64,000 bases of DNA from Schizochytrium sp. TIO01 (lineage: Eukaryota; Sar; Bigyra; Thraustochytrida; Thraustochytriidae), in the NCBI GenBank assembly GCA_004764695.1, contig SMSO01000005.1, forward strand, positions 1,073,501-1,137,500, given 5' to 3'. Below the pieces are notes generated by a model that worked only from the letters and a program-made list of their open reading frames with translations, made no database searches and was not told the origin of the DNA. Shown one piece after another: positions 53,101 through 64,000 of this stretch. The position numbers and the translations under genes were made by a program. Position 1 is the first letter of the stretch. Each line of letters starts with the position of its first letter.

Positions 53101-53190
53101 TGATAACAGGGACATGCGAGTTGGCACCATAATTAAGACAATTTCCGCAAATCATGGGCGACTTGAATAGTGTTCTCGATGATAGTATTG

Positions 53191-53233
53191 ACATACATAT
53201 ACATACATACATACATTCATACATACATACATA
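53191..53233. repeat. (CATA)n microsatellite
   Basis: Imperfect CATA tandem repeat. Confidence 0.85.
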
Positions 53234-53327
53234 GATAGTGCCTTGGTGTTGGGTGTGCGCAACGAAAATATGAGGCATCAACGATGCCAAAGATGCTCCA
53301 TTCAATGGTCAACTGGCTGCAAAAACC

Positions 53328-53388
53328 CTTCTTCCTTTCCTTCTTTCCTTCCTTCCTTCCTTCCTTCCTTCCTTCCTTCCTTCCTTCC
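53328..53388. repeat. (TTCC)n microsatellite
   Basis: About eleven pure CCTT units preceded by imperfect ones. Confidence 0.9.
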
Positions 53389-54300
53389 GTGTAAACGCAA
53401 AGCATCTAACATCCATCAAACAATCAATCTCTGTTTTCTAACACGTATTCTACGCGCTGTGCAGCCTTCACAGCATCTAACTTCGATGGTTTCAAGCAAT
53501 TAGTTTCCAAATCCGTTTCGGTGCTGGCAAAGCAGGCAGGCAATATTTGCATGCCATTTACTGCGTATGAAGGTATCATCAATCAACTCGATGTGTTTAA
53601 CTTGACTAAGAAAGCCATCGCCTGGAGCCAACTCGGCAGCAGCAGTTGAGCAACGTGCTTGAAGATCCATAGTTTGCAGCTTCAGAGCTGTCTCTGAATG
53701 GCACTTTTGGGAGGGTTGTCTGACGACGATGACGACGAACGAGACAACCTCCAGAAAGCGATAAAGGGAGACACAATAAGAAGAAGACCATGAGAAGTTC
53801 ATGAGGTTCACCAGAGAAAGTCTCTATCTGTATCATAGTGTCATATATACAGATATATATAGGTATGCAACAGGCCACAATTGGCTTGCTTGCGGTGACC
53901 CATCTTTATTTGTTGATCAGTAGCTTCGTTGACAGAGCTCGGGGACCTAGGTACCTACCTACTACATGAGCGCAGGATGCTGACAACTGTGTTGGTTGTG
54001 CGTCACACAGGCTGCGCACCAGCCATAAAGCATCCGAGAACTAAGTACTGCTTGCCTGCTAGGAATGAACTCCAGGCCAATACCACTTTATTAATTTGTT
54101 CTTGTTTATTTTTATTAAGAGAGGAATACCATAGGGTGTTACAGTAAACAGCTGACTTATTAGCCAGTTGTTCTGCCTCACTTACATAAAACGCTATTTT
54201 TGTTTAATTATTTTAAAATAAATAAAAACATATATATTTCAAATTAATAAAATATCAACAAAAGATGAAATTTTTACAATCGATTTAAAATGAATATTGA

Positions 54301-54339
54301 AAGAACGAAAGAAAGAAAGAAAGAAAGAAAGAAAGAAAC
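54301..54339. repeat. (GAAA)n microsatellite
   Basis: About eight tandem GAAA units; similar shorter tracts occur at 56421-56442 and 63918-63940. Confidence 0.9.
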
Positions 54340-55222
54340 CAAACAAGAACAGGACCGACTAGAAAACGGAACAAAAGTGCTGCTTCGTCAAACATGAGCA
54401 CAACGGGACAGCAAAGGTACGCACGGGTTCCTGAGAGTCCGAGGGTTTTGATCCACCGTTTCCAGCCTTCCCTGCTGAAAAGTTAAGGCATCGAGCAATG
54501 GATATAATGGAGTCACTAAAACTTTTCATGAAGCCCATGGAGCTTTTGACTTACGCCTCCTTTTCTAAAGACAGGGGTGCCTGCTCAGACAGTGCCTCAG
54601 ACAGTGCAAATATTCTTAAGACAAATGACAATGATAATTCCATTTAACATAGTCGATTATGTGTCGAAGTAGAAATGTTCTCGGTGCCAAAATCTTTACG
54701 CGATGAAACAAAAAGGTCTAGTGCAAGCTCTGTTTGTCTCCGTTCCACAGTAAGGTCTTTGATGTTGACGATGCACGCTTGCGATTCGTAGCTCGGAAGA
54801 CAGCGGGGTTTGTTGTTTTTTCATACCTTGAAGAAAAAGTTTGCTTAGCTTCTTTCAATAGGGAGTCAGCAAAAAATAAATAAACAAAATTATTAAAAAA
54901 GAATGTTTTGTTTCTTTCTATAGTATAATTAAATGTATATACTTTTAAAAATAAACAAAATTAAACATACATATTGGAAATAGGAAAAAAAAAACTGGGA
55001 AATATATGGAATAGAAGTAAAGAAATAGAGAGGTGTGCACCTCTCCACGGGTCGAGAGGAGATTATAACTTTCGCTTTGAGATTATTTACTGTTTATTGG
55101 TCATCATTTCTGAGACGATGATTGTTTGATGCAGAAGACAAAAGCTCTGAGTAATCAACTGGTTTTGCTATTCAGCAGTCAGTAGCTAGAGCTTGTGACT
55201 CGACATTGATTGATTTTCGCGC

Positions 55223-55416
55223 GGCCAAACCTGAAGATTATCTCAGTAAGGTAGCTCGAATATATAGAGATCAAATAACGTATAGAGCTTCCGTTTTGTT
55301 CCTTAGAAATGCTTGCGCGAAAATCGATAAAGAAAAACAACAAAACAGAAGTTGTAGACGTTATATATTCTCTATTCATTCGAGCTATCTTACTGAGATA
55401 ATCTTCAGGTTCGGCC
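55223..55416. repeat. ~194-bp imperfect palindrome (MITE-like or long hairpin)
   Basis: The outer arms 55223-55270 and 55369-55416 (48 bp each) are reverse complements with only about four mismatches, both ending in GGCC. The inner parts (about 55271-55303 and 55337-55368) also pair imperfectly, leaving a ~35-base loop. Translation of either strand gives the same SSYLTEIIFRFG peptide, which confirms the symmetry. No transposase or clear target-site duplication is seen. Confidence 0.85.
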
Positions 55417-58400
55417 AGAATGAGTGGCTATTCATTTCGTTCAACTACCTTTGTTCGTTGCCCCTAATCAAATAATACACAGCACAGTTTTCAAGTGCTG
55501 GCTCGGATTTCAGAACTGCGTTGGTATTGTTGTAGATAGGTACCAACCATATTTTCATTTGCATTCAATATGAATTCGCGTTCTCTTGGCTATCCATCAG
55601 AAGACTTCGTTTCGCAGTGCACAAATTTAAACGTCACCAGCTCTGAAAGAGTGTCGTTTGAAGGAGATTTTGTATGCCTATGAAGCCACGCCTATTTGTG
55701 TATATACTGGCCCGGCTCGTTCGGCAAATGGGTGTTGAGCGTTACCTGAATAAATGCCGCAGCAATCTGGAGCGAATTCTCGCTTCTCAAACTCATAGCG
55801 TCGCCAGTTACAGCAAAAGGTCATTTCATCCTTCATTATCAATTTCGTTGTATGCGACGATGGCGCTTTTTTGGCACAAAGGTGTTAAGGGTAGTACATA
55901 CGGAACTTAACTTGTCCGAAATAAAAAATATCTACCGTTATTACTCCGTCTGGTTGGCACCTCTAATTCTGCCATGTTCTTAGACGCATCTTTTCTGCTC
56001 GCGCGCTCGGGTTCACAAACCGGAAGTCTTCAAGTGTCTTCTCTCATGCTCTACGAAATGGCATGCGCTTCAGAACTGCACCGTCACGAGAGATTTTTTT
56101 TCAAGCTCACGAGAGATACTTCGCTCTTGAATTACATTTGTTTGGGCTAAATTTCTTTGGCGAAATCCAGTCAATGCCAGGCTCTGCGTTGGGCCGTTTT
56201 AGCCTTTTCCAATTGGCGCAATCCAGCTGCGGCTACGACGACACCGAGGCATCTAAATCGCTATGTACACGGATCAATCAAGAACTATCAGGCTCACATC
56301 CTCTGGTACATTACCGAGTGACGCGAGCGGGAGCGGAGGTACCCTGACTCCCGTGTGACACTCATTTTATAGAATGAAAAAACATTCTTATTATTTCATT
56401 AGCTGATTTTCTGGTATGGAGGGAAAGAAAGAAAGAAAGAAAGTTCAAAAACTTTGCGCAGATATATAATATAATAATAATTCCTCTATATATGAGGTCA
56501 CTTTGCGCAGTGTTGGGGTTATTAAATCAAAGTATGATCACTGGGGCGTCCTTTCAGAACGCTCCAAAAGAGGATTCTAATAAAGGTAACTCTAAAAGTT
56601 TCTCTGTTGGACCAATGAGGGAATTTCTGCACAACCCCTCAGATGTACCACAATAATATATATATTACTAGAGCCATTTATTCATTTCTTTATTTTTAAA
56701 CAGATAAAGAACTTCAATTGGAGGTGGTCTCCCTTTATCCTATCAAACAAAAGCAATCGATTCTCTCTTTTCAATAGAAACTACGAGACAAGCATTCTAC
56801 ATCACTTGTAGGTAGTTGGCACTGCTGCGAACGCGAAGCCTACGAAGGATTGCGTTCTTGGCTTCCACGGAAGGAAAGCTTCGTCCGACATGTTTGGGCA
56901 AAAGCCTGAAATGGCCATCATGATAATTCTGTAGACTTTTATTCAAGGAAGGGCGGTGACCACCATGAATGGATGGGAACCAGCTAAAAAATCCGTGACC
57001 AACCTGAAAACCACCTGCTTTTCAGACGAACGTAATCATTTTCAAGGAGCTGTTGCAAGCTCAGTTTGAAGCTGTGCTGAAAGGCGGAGGACAGAAGCAG
57101 AAGAATAGATACACCCGTTGCTTGTCGAGTGGGTACATGTTGCAGGTTTCGTTCTTTCTTCAACCTCATGCTTTTGCCAGAGCCCAACTTACCAACTAAA
57201 TATAACTTATTTTGGATAGGTACCTGTCGCAGCGGTGAAATGCAGGTAGCCAATTGGAAATGACACGGAGTCTCCGCGTCTTTGCTTCCGCTTCGTGTGA
57301 ATAATGCACCATTTTAGGTCCTGAGTCCTTTTACTAAGGTATTCACGGAGTAAAGCTTAAACAGTTCGATTTAGTTCGATTACTGAGCCATGACCGTTCC
57401 CTTTTCCCCTCATTTCCTATAGAAAACCATAGTAAACTCTTAGATACTCGTCTCGCAACTGGTAGGTTTCAAGATAGACAAATAGATAGATACTTGCAGA
57501 ACCTCCTGAATTCTTTCTAGGCAGATTGATCGATCTGATTCTGCTGCGTTTAGCATAGAAGACTCAGTCCCGACATGCTAATAGCAGAATCTTCGCCTCT
57601 GAAGAACTCCCCTCCCCACGAAACTGAGACTATAACTTCTCGGCTTTAAAAAACGCCCTTAAAAATCTTGCTCATAATCACGGCTGGAGGAAAACAAAGA
57701 ACAAAACTATAACAAGCAAAGAAGAAAAGGACACAGCATAGCAGATTGGATGCATCCGACTGGTCTTGGCAGAAAGCCAAGTAAGCACTAGTTTGATTTC
57801 CACGTCATATAGTTATGACAATATTTTCTTAGATTCCAGAGATAAAATAATGTAGAATGGTTCTTTTATTCAAAATCAAAACATTAAAAAAAAAAACTTT
57901 AAAAAAACTATATTTTCATTTTCATTTTGTTTTCTAATCCTGCGTAAAAGAGGTTACCTACAAATAAATGTTGAAGTGCTACGAAGAAGCTGATGGATTT
58001 TGATCATACTTGTAGCAGTATGGAGGGGAAGACATCAATACCGTCAGCCTATATCCGCGAAGACCCGAACGTCTGACGAAGAGCCAGGCGCTGAGCAAGG
58101 GATGGCACGCAAACCCAGCATTTAATATGTTAATTGCGGATCTTAAAACATAAATGACCGTGGGGAATTCTGAAAATGCAACTTGTGTTTGCGAAAGTGC
58201 TACCAGGGCTACTATATGATAGGTCCTTTTATTTTGTTCTTTAGGTGGCATTTTGTGAGTAGCACTGAATGAATTAATCTATTTCAAGATTTAAGTCATT
58301 GAATTTGTTAATTGGAAGATTTGTGACACGTTCTAAAGACAATATGTAAAAACGACTTTTTTTAATATATATTTTACAAATTAGAAAAATAAAAGTTGGT

Positions 58401-61079
58401 TTTTTTACTGACCTGTATTCAGAAAATGCTTATATTTGACATGGTTTCTCATAATGACTCTGATCAGAACCTAATGACTTCTGTTCATGATAGGTTTAAG
58501 ATATGGACGAGTAATGCGACTGGTGGAGTCGGGACATTGCTCATCCCCTTATATGCGGTAAGCCCTGGTGATTTTTTTTTTGCATAGTGATGTCATCAAG
58601 CTAAAACATTTTCTATTTTAAAATAAAATTAAACTAACCTAAGTGATCAATGAGAATTATGTCTCGCGGCAGTTCATGATGGGGTGGAAAAAGAACCGGC
58701 AACTAAATTATTCTCGGTCTCAGGCTTTTGAAAAGCTTCTCAGAATAAGATAAACAGGCAATAAATAAAAATTGCAACCAAGTCGCTTCACGGGCCATCT
58801 GAAACTGATGTTTTGTGTGTTATACTTGTCAACATGAAACCAGCTGAGCACGAGTAGTTTGAGTCTGAGCCATTCTCGATCGGGCATCTGTGATGGCTCT
58901 TGGTGAATTTCCAGCGAGCATTCTCTCTGGGTTTTCAAAAGAAGATACAGCAAAGCAAATTAACACCATCAGAAATGGGAACGAACAAGCAAGCGAACCG
59001 CTCTGGTGCAGGCGAAAATCAAACGTGATTACAGCGCTCTTTACCTGACCTTTTGTCATGAGAATTGCCATCACACACTCACTCACTCATTCACTCAGAC
59101 GGCTCCACTTTACCACACGATTTTGACTAAAAACAGCTTACTTATCAATCGACATCTCAACGGCAGCGTTTGTATTTAGTTCTGAGCTGACGGTCAATAA
59201 ATGAGTTAGCTGTTTCCTTGAAGAAGACGAGAGATATTGCTTACTCAAACCATATTCAAACCGTCGAGGAGGTGCACTCGCAATGCTGGCTGGATGGCTG
59301 GCTGATCATGAGAAGATCGCAGGCATTACTAGGCGCATCCTTTCTTTCAGGTTTTCGCATTTGGGGGTATATCCACCCAAATCGAATGCGCTCTGATGAG
59401 CTGTCGCGGAGATCGCCAAGATCCCGAGCATCATCTCCTAGCCAGCCACCATTCCACCATCCATCATCTGCAGCCACAGCTGTCTACAGGAATGGTGCCA
59501 GATTGAAGATGCGATGTTAATTGGGGTTCATCTGCATAAACTATTAAGTCCGATAGTTAGCAAACAGGACCTACCTTCTTGGCACCTTGGCAAGTAGGTT
59601 AGGTACCTTCTTGCTTGCTTGCTTGCCTGCTTGCTTGCTTGCCTTCAATCTTGGTTCTCAGCTCTCTCCCTCCGTTCACCCGGAAACGGAGTAGTTCTCT
59701 CTGCTACTTGCTACATCCGGAACCGCTTGCTCGCCGTGTGCTTCTTCTATACATTGTAAAACTCGCGTGGGGTTAGTTAGTCTCGCTCGCCCGCGATACG
59801 CCCTCCAATCGAGCGCTCTGTCCGGCGACTGACCACCCGTCAGGCTGAGTGAGACTGAGGTTATTTATGTGCGATGAAGGTGAGTGAGTGCGGGAGTGAG
59901 GGAGTGAGAGCTTGGATGAGCGAGGGAGGGAAGTCTTTCCTCTTTAGATAAAAAAGGGGCCTAACTAATGCGAGGAGCGTCTTGTCCGTTCGATAGCTCG
60001 CGGATGAATCTTTGAACACATTCATTAAATTTAATTTATTAAAAAAAGGAAAGTTGAATGGCCCTCTGGAAGAGCCAAAGACCCGGTGCCAGACGAAACT
60101 CATATCGAGAATGGAAATTACAGCGCCAGACGACGCTCCGAAAATCTACCCTCAGGGAAATAGCTATTATGTAGATCTCAAATCATCAAAGGACCTAGGT
60201 ACCGACCACGTTCTGAAAACTTTCAATGACAAGTTTTAATGATCCCAAAGAAGAAGAAGACGAAGACCTTTTATCTTATGTATTTAATAGCAGTCTCTGT
60301 CTATATATATTGTTAAAAACAAAACAAAAAATGAAAATTGAGCAAAACAATTTCGATACATTTTCAGTTGTTTGTATTTCTTCATGAAGGGTGCTCCACA
60401 AGTCAGTCAGTCAGCTTCAACAGACCTACGATATAGATACCAACCCTCTCCCGCTCCCTCATCTCCGGACAGCAGTGATTGGGTTCTTTGGACCCCGTTT
60501 ACAAGTAATTTTTAAAGCATCGGCCTGCGGTCGGTTTTCCTTTTCACTTTCCTTTCGAGCTGTTTTTCTTCTTTTTTTAATCTATGAAAAGGGGTGAACT
60601 AACCATCCTGCCATCTATTTGTTCGAGTTTCTTTATCGAGTTCTTATTATCTTCATGTGAACTCATTTCTTCGTGAGGCAATTGAACCACACTGATGGCT
60701 TGTACCAATCAACCGTAGAAAGTACTCTGTAAGGCCTGCCTTTCACATATTAAAAAAAAACAAAAAAACAATTATCAAACTAAAAACCTTAACAGAGCGA
60801 AAGCTAAGGAAAGAGACGCCTACCCAACCTCCCCTCCTATATGGCGCGCTCGGAAGCAAAGAAAGGAGCGTCTCCGTGCCATGCGAGGATTCGGCAGAAG
60901 CGGGTGCCTCTCAGTAGTAGGCTGCGGGAGCTAATCACACTGTGGGGAGTAGCTTAGGACTTGTATGCCTACCGAGATAACTAAGAGAACTGGCGAAAGG
61001 CCAGGCTGTGGGGCGAGACCGCAATACGCGAAGCTGGCGAATTAGAGAGGCTCGACGGCGCTTGACAAAGTACTGTTTT

Positions 61080-61113
<34 letters not shown>

Positions 61114-64000
61114 AGGAGCTCTTGTTTCTGGGTTTCAAGGCCACCTCCTTTGGCACATCCGCCACTCCAAAGCACCGCGGATACCTGAGGACGTATGTTG
61201 GTGATCAAGTGGGAAACGCGCCAGAATGCCTGCTGTAGAATGAATGAAGCCAATTCCTCTATGCGCTCGTTCCAAATCACCTCAAGTGCCTTCCCCTGTC
61301 CAAAGAATATAGGCAGAACTGGTAAACTACCTACATACTGCTTAATAGATCTCTTGGTCCACTAAAAGATTTTAGATTTCTCCCTCTGACTAGTGGGAGG
61401 GATTCTGTGCAAAGACAATGGGTGAGATCATAGAATATGCACAGATAGCATGAGCATCTGTGTGTAGCCTTGTTCAAAACAAGCGTCGTGTTACTTGCAG
61501 TGTCTTAGTCTGCACGCATGCTCGGCATTCTTTTATGATACCTCTGGCAGGTCTGATGATTTACTTTTGTCTTCTATTGAATCTCCTCACCTCATTGCTA
61601 CTGACGGAGAGGATCGTAGAATATTCAAACTCGTTTTATTATTTTTATTTTATTAAATACATATAGGAATATTATTTTTTTAAATTTTTTTATTAATAAA
61701 AAGCTATTTCTAAGTATATAATATTACGTTTTGAAAGGAAAAAGGTACATTTGCAAATATTGCTTCCATGAAGACAAGCTATAATATTGCTTGCTCCTTA
61801 ATAGGAACTTACCGATCAGAGGTGACAAACTCCTTACTTACAAAGCATCGTTGAAAGATTTACTAAATATTATAACCCATATGCCTTGGTTTTTTCTTGT
61901 TTCAAGTGATCAATGTTCAATTTCCGTTTAATTGTGAAGGTTTGCCTGTAAAACAGTGGCCCCCTGCCAGAAGCGAGGTTATTTTAAAATGTCGATGTAG
62001 GCGCCAATTCCTCAAGTGGGTCATCCGAAAGCAATTCGTTTATTATACACCAATATCCTCAGGAACTGTGCCGTGGCCTGGACGCTCATGGAGGCCTGGT
62101 CAACGGGAATCCTGAACAAGTATGGGACTAAGAGGTTTGTTGTTCTTGAAAATACATGGTCAGAAAACAGCATTGCGGTGAATTGACAAAGCACCAACAT
62201 ATGTATTTAGTTAGTGCTACTTCAACAAAAAGGGAATAAAAAAGAAAAAAGAGATTCATGGTTCGTCGGTTTATATGTTCTTTTCCTTTATGATTCCATA
62301 AAAGGAATCAAAAGCGCAATCCGCTCCGTGAATGCAGAAACATCCTGCTTAAAACAGGTCAGATTGCATGCGAAGATTGGACAGTTTACGAGGCAATCAT
62401 CCGTCCCGCGAACTACTGCTTGGGAAAGCTCGCCTCGGGTTTTTAGAACCTTTCAAAGTCGGGGCCGAAACATCTTTTCTTCCATTATAAAAGCGTTGCT
62501 AATATTTTATATATTACTATACAATATGGAGCAGGTTTGTCTTCATTTTTGTTCTCTTTGCCGAGTCCTTTCTACGGAGATCTCGATTGTACTCGCTCCC
62601 TCTTGGCTGATATGAAGCGCAATTCGATCTAGCTTCTGAATTCAGGAATGTCACTACTTGGTAACTTTGGTCAAAAGTTTATAAGTTGTCCCATCCATGT
62701 ACTGAAAGGCAGCAAGCAATATGCTCGTCTAACTGGTCTTCGATCGTTCTTCTTCCTCTCAATGCACAGTGCACGATCCTTTGCCATCATCAGAGATCAA
62801 TTGTCTCAAGCCTTTTATATATATATACTACATATATATGCATTCCACCATCAGCGCATAAGCGAACGTATTTATGGACGGGGTACTTTCGAAGAGGCAT
62901 GAGAACTTCAATAAACGACAATCACCGGAGCTGACAGCATCCGATCGGATGCTCTCTGAGGATTCCCTCCGGTATCAAATCTTCGCATGAGCGCCTATCT
63001 AAAGGCATACGAAAGCTTCTTAAGGCAGGATGTCTTAAATGGACACATTATCAAACTTGTGGGCTAAATGACGGCTGGCCATTCAAAAAAAGGTAATGGG
63101 TAAGATTCTTTGGAACCAAAGCTCTTTCGAAAAGAGAGAGCAGAGAGGTAGAGAAAACTCTCTTCCTTCATTGATTAAGTTCGAATAAACCCAGTGAATA
63201 CTTTGCAAGGCACTTGTTCAACTTGTTGTAGTGGGATTGTAAGTGGGAATGAGTTCTTAACCAAGCAAGTATATTTTATTTTATTAAACCATAAATAGAT
63301 ATTAGCAAAGAATGTTTTTGTTTGTTTGTTTGTTTTTAATTAAAAGAAGCTGGAACTCAAAGGTACCTAGTACTGCACAGAAATGTAAAAAAAGTATTGG
63401 CGGTAGGTTAGTTGTGTTCACGTCAGTTTCGAAAATGGCTGTGCAGGGGCCAAAAGAATGGTCAATTGATGCCTCGTGTGCCGTATATTACTCAGGCTGC
63501 TCAGATTCTGATAGCAGGTACGTAGTAGCACTAGGGTACATGAAACTAGAAAGGAAGCAGAACAAAATAAAAGAGAACGCAGTTCTTTCGCAATTTAGAA
63601 ACGCAAATTTGTAAATACAGGTACCAACTTTCGTTCATATGAATTAGCACTATCTCTGCGTTTGGCCCATTCATTGCCCCGGACGACAGATAACCTTCTT
63701 CCATTTGGCCGGTTTACTTGCTACCTTTCTCGCTTCCGTCTCAAGCTTAGAATTATATGGTCAAAGCAGTGGTCAGAGAATCTGAACAGCCTGGTCTGAG
63801 TTGTTGTCGAAGTGGGCTAGACCTGGTCTCTTTTCTCTCTATGGTCTCTTGCGCATTGAATGAGAAGCTGCCTTCTTCGACAAAGAAGGTAGCAGTTTTA
63901 AGAATGGAAGAAACAAAAAGAAGGAAAGAAAGAAAGAAAGGAGCCTGGGGGAAATGCGTCTCTGGTGAAAGGCCTTTTCCATTCCTTTCTACTTTTTTAC
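55417..64000. other. 8.6-kb gene-poor region to the window end
   Basis: No recognisable gene or RNA. Contains a GCTT tract (59610-59644), GAGTGAGG repeats (59879-59935), a TTTCTTTG tract (61078-61115), GTTTGTTT (63315-63340), poly-A stretches (57884-57910) and seven of the eleven GGTACC sites seen in the second half of the window. A gene of an unfamiliar family or with many short exons could be missed. Confidence 0.5.
59610..59644. repeat. (GCTT)n microsatellite
   Basis: Eight GCTT units with one substitution. Confidence 0.9.

Larger units (their letters stand above)
47140..55200. other. 8-kb gene-poor region
   Basis: No recognisable gene or RNA. Contains GAATGAATCAATCA repeats (48180-48215), CATGAGCATGAG repeats (48888-48912), CATA (53191-53233), TTCC (53328-53388) and GAAA (54301-54339) tracts and long AT-rich blocks (51780-52170, 54180-54300, 54870-55010). 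Open frames of 60-100 codons here look random. Confidence 0.55.

Noticed and set aside
1-64000. CRISPR arrays, operons, bacterial ribosome-binding sites and rRNA genes
   Set aside because: The window is clearly eukaryotic; none of the tandem repeats has the repeat-spacer form, and no rRNA sequence is recognisable.
41593-64000. Retroelement or DNA-transposon proteins in the gene-poor half
   Set aside because: I read the available frames and saw no reverse transcriptase, integrase or transposase motifs and no long terminal repeats.

Overview
The window reads as nuclear DNA of an intron-poor unicellular eukaryote. Three very long or long genes appear to be uninterrupted, two genes have one short GT-AG intron each, intergenic DNA is long and full of microsatellites, and all the recognised products are eukaryotic (SWR1 remodeller, CENP-E-like kinesin, AK2-type adenylate kinase, Tan1/THUMPD1, AF10-like PHD protein, three-repeat MYB). 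PT-rich linkers of the APTQ/PTDTQ kind in a surface-type protein, together with the scarcity of introns, point towards a heterotrophic stramenopile such as a thraustochytrid. That placement is inference, not proof.

Layout. 392-10330 (+) encodes a 3312-residue SWR1/SRCAP/PIE1-family ATPase. 10331-14610 is microsatellite-rich intergenic DNA. 14611-15552 (+) is adenylate kinase with one intron. 18241-19959 (+) is an unrecognised coiled-coil protein with a six-fold KSLxxLGRKxTTP repeat. 20.2-23.7 kb holds a poorly preserved family of von Willebrand A (vWA) proteins: one PAN-PT-vWA gene on + and a decayed paralogue on -. 25816-34374 (+) is a giant CENP-E-like kinesin. 34975-36134 (+) is Tan1 with one intron. 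36425-38941 (-) is an AF10-like PHD/zinc-knuckle/ePHD protein and 39559-41592 (-) a MYB-repeat protein with a glutamine-rich tail. From 41593 to the end (22.4 kb) I see no convincing gene, only microsatellites, a ~194-bp imperfect hairpin and a recurring TAGGTACC motif.

The most unusual object is the SWR1 gene. Its ATPase is canonical, but the protein continues without interruption into a WW domain, an F-box, a Tudor-like domain, a right-handed parallel beta-helix region (an F-box/beta-helix combination like FBXO10/FBXO11) and AT-hooks. In addition, the acidic box that lies once between the HSA and ATPase domains of SWR1 orthologues, the region linked to H2A.Z-H2B binding, is present here in eight tandem copies. 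Together these suggest a histone-exchange enzyme with a multivalent histone-dimer platform and a built-in ubiquitin-ligase substrate-receptor module.

Several genes share themes: chromatin (SWR1, AF10-like, MYB), mitosis (CENP-E-like kinesin with a possible C-terminal CAAX box), and internal tandem duplication inside coding sequence (SWR1, kinesin and the coiled-coil protein all carry expanded in-frame repeats).
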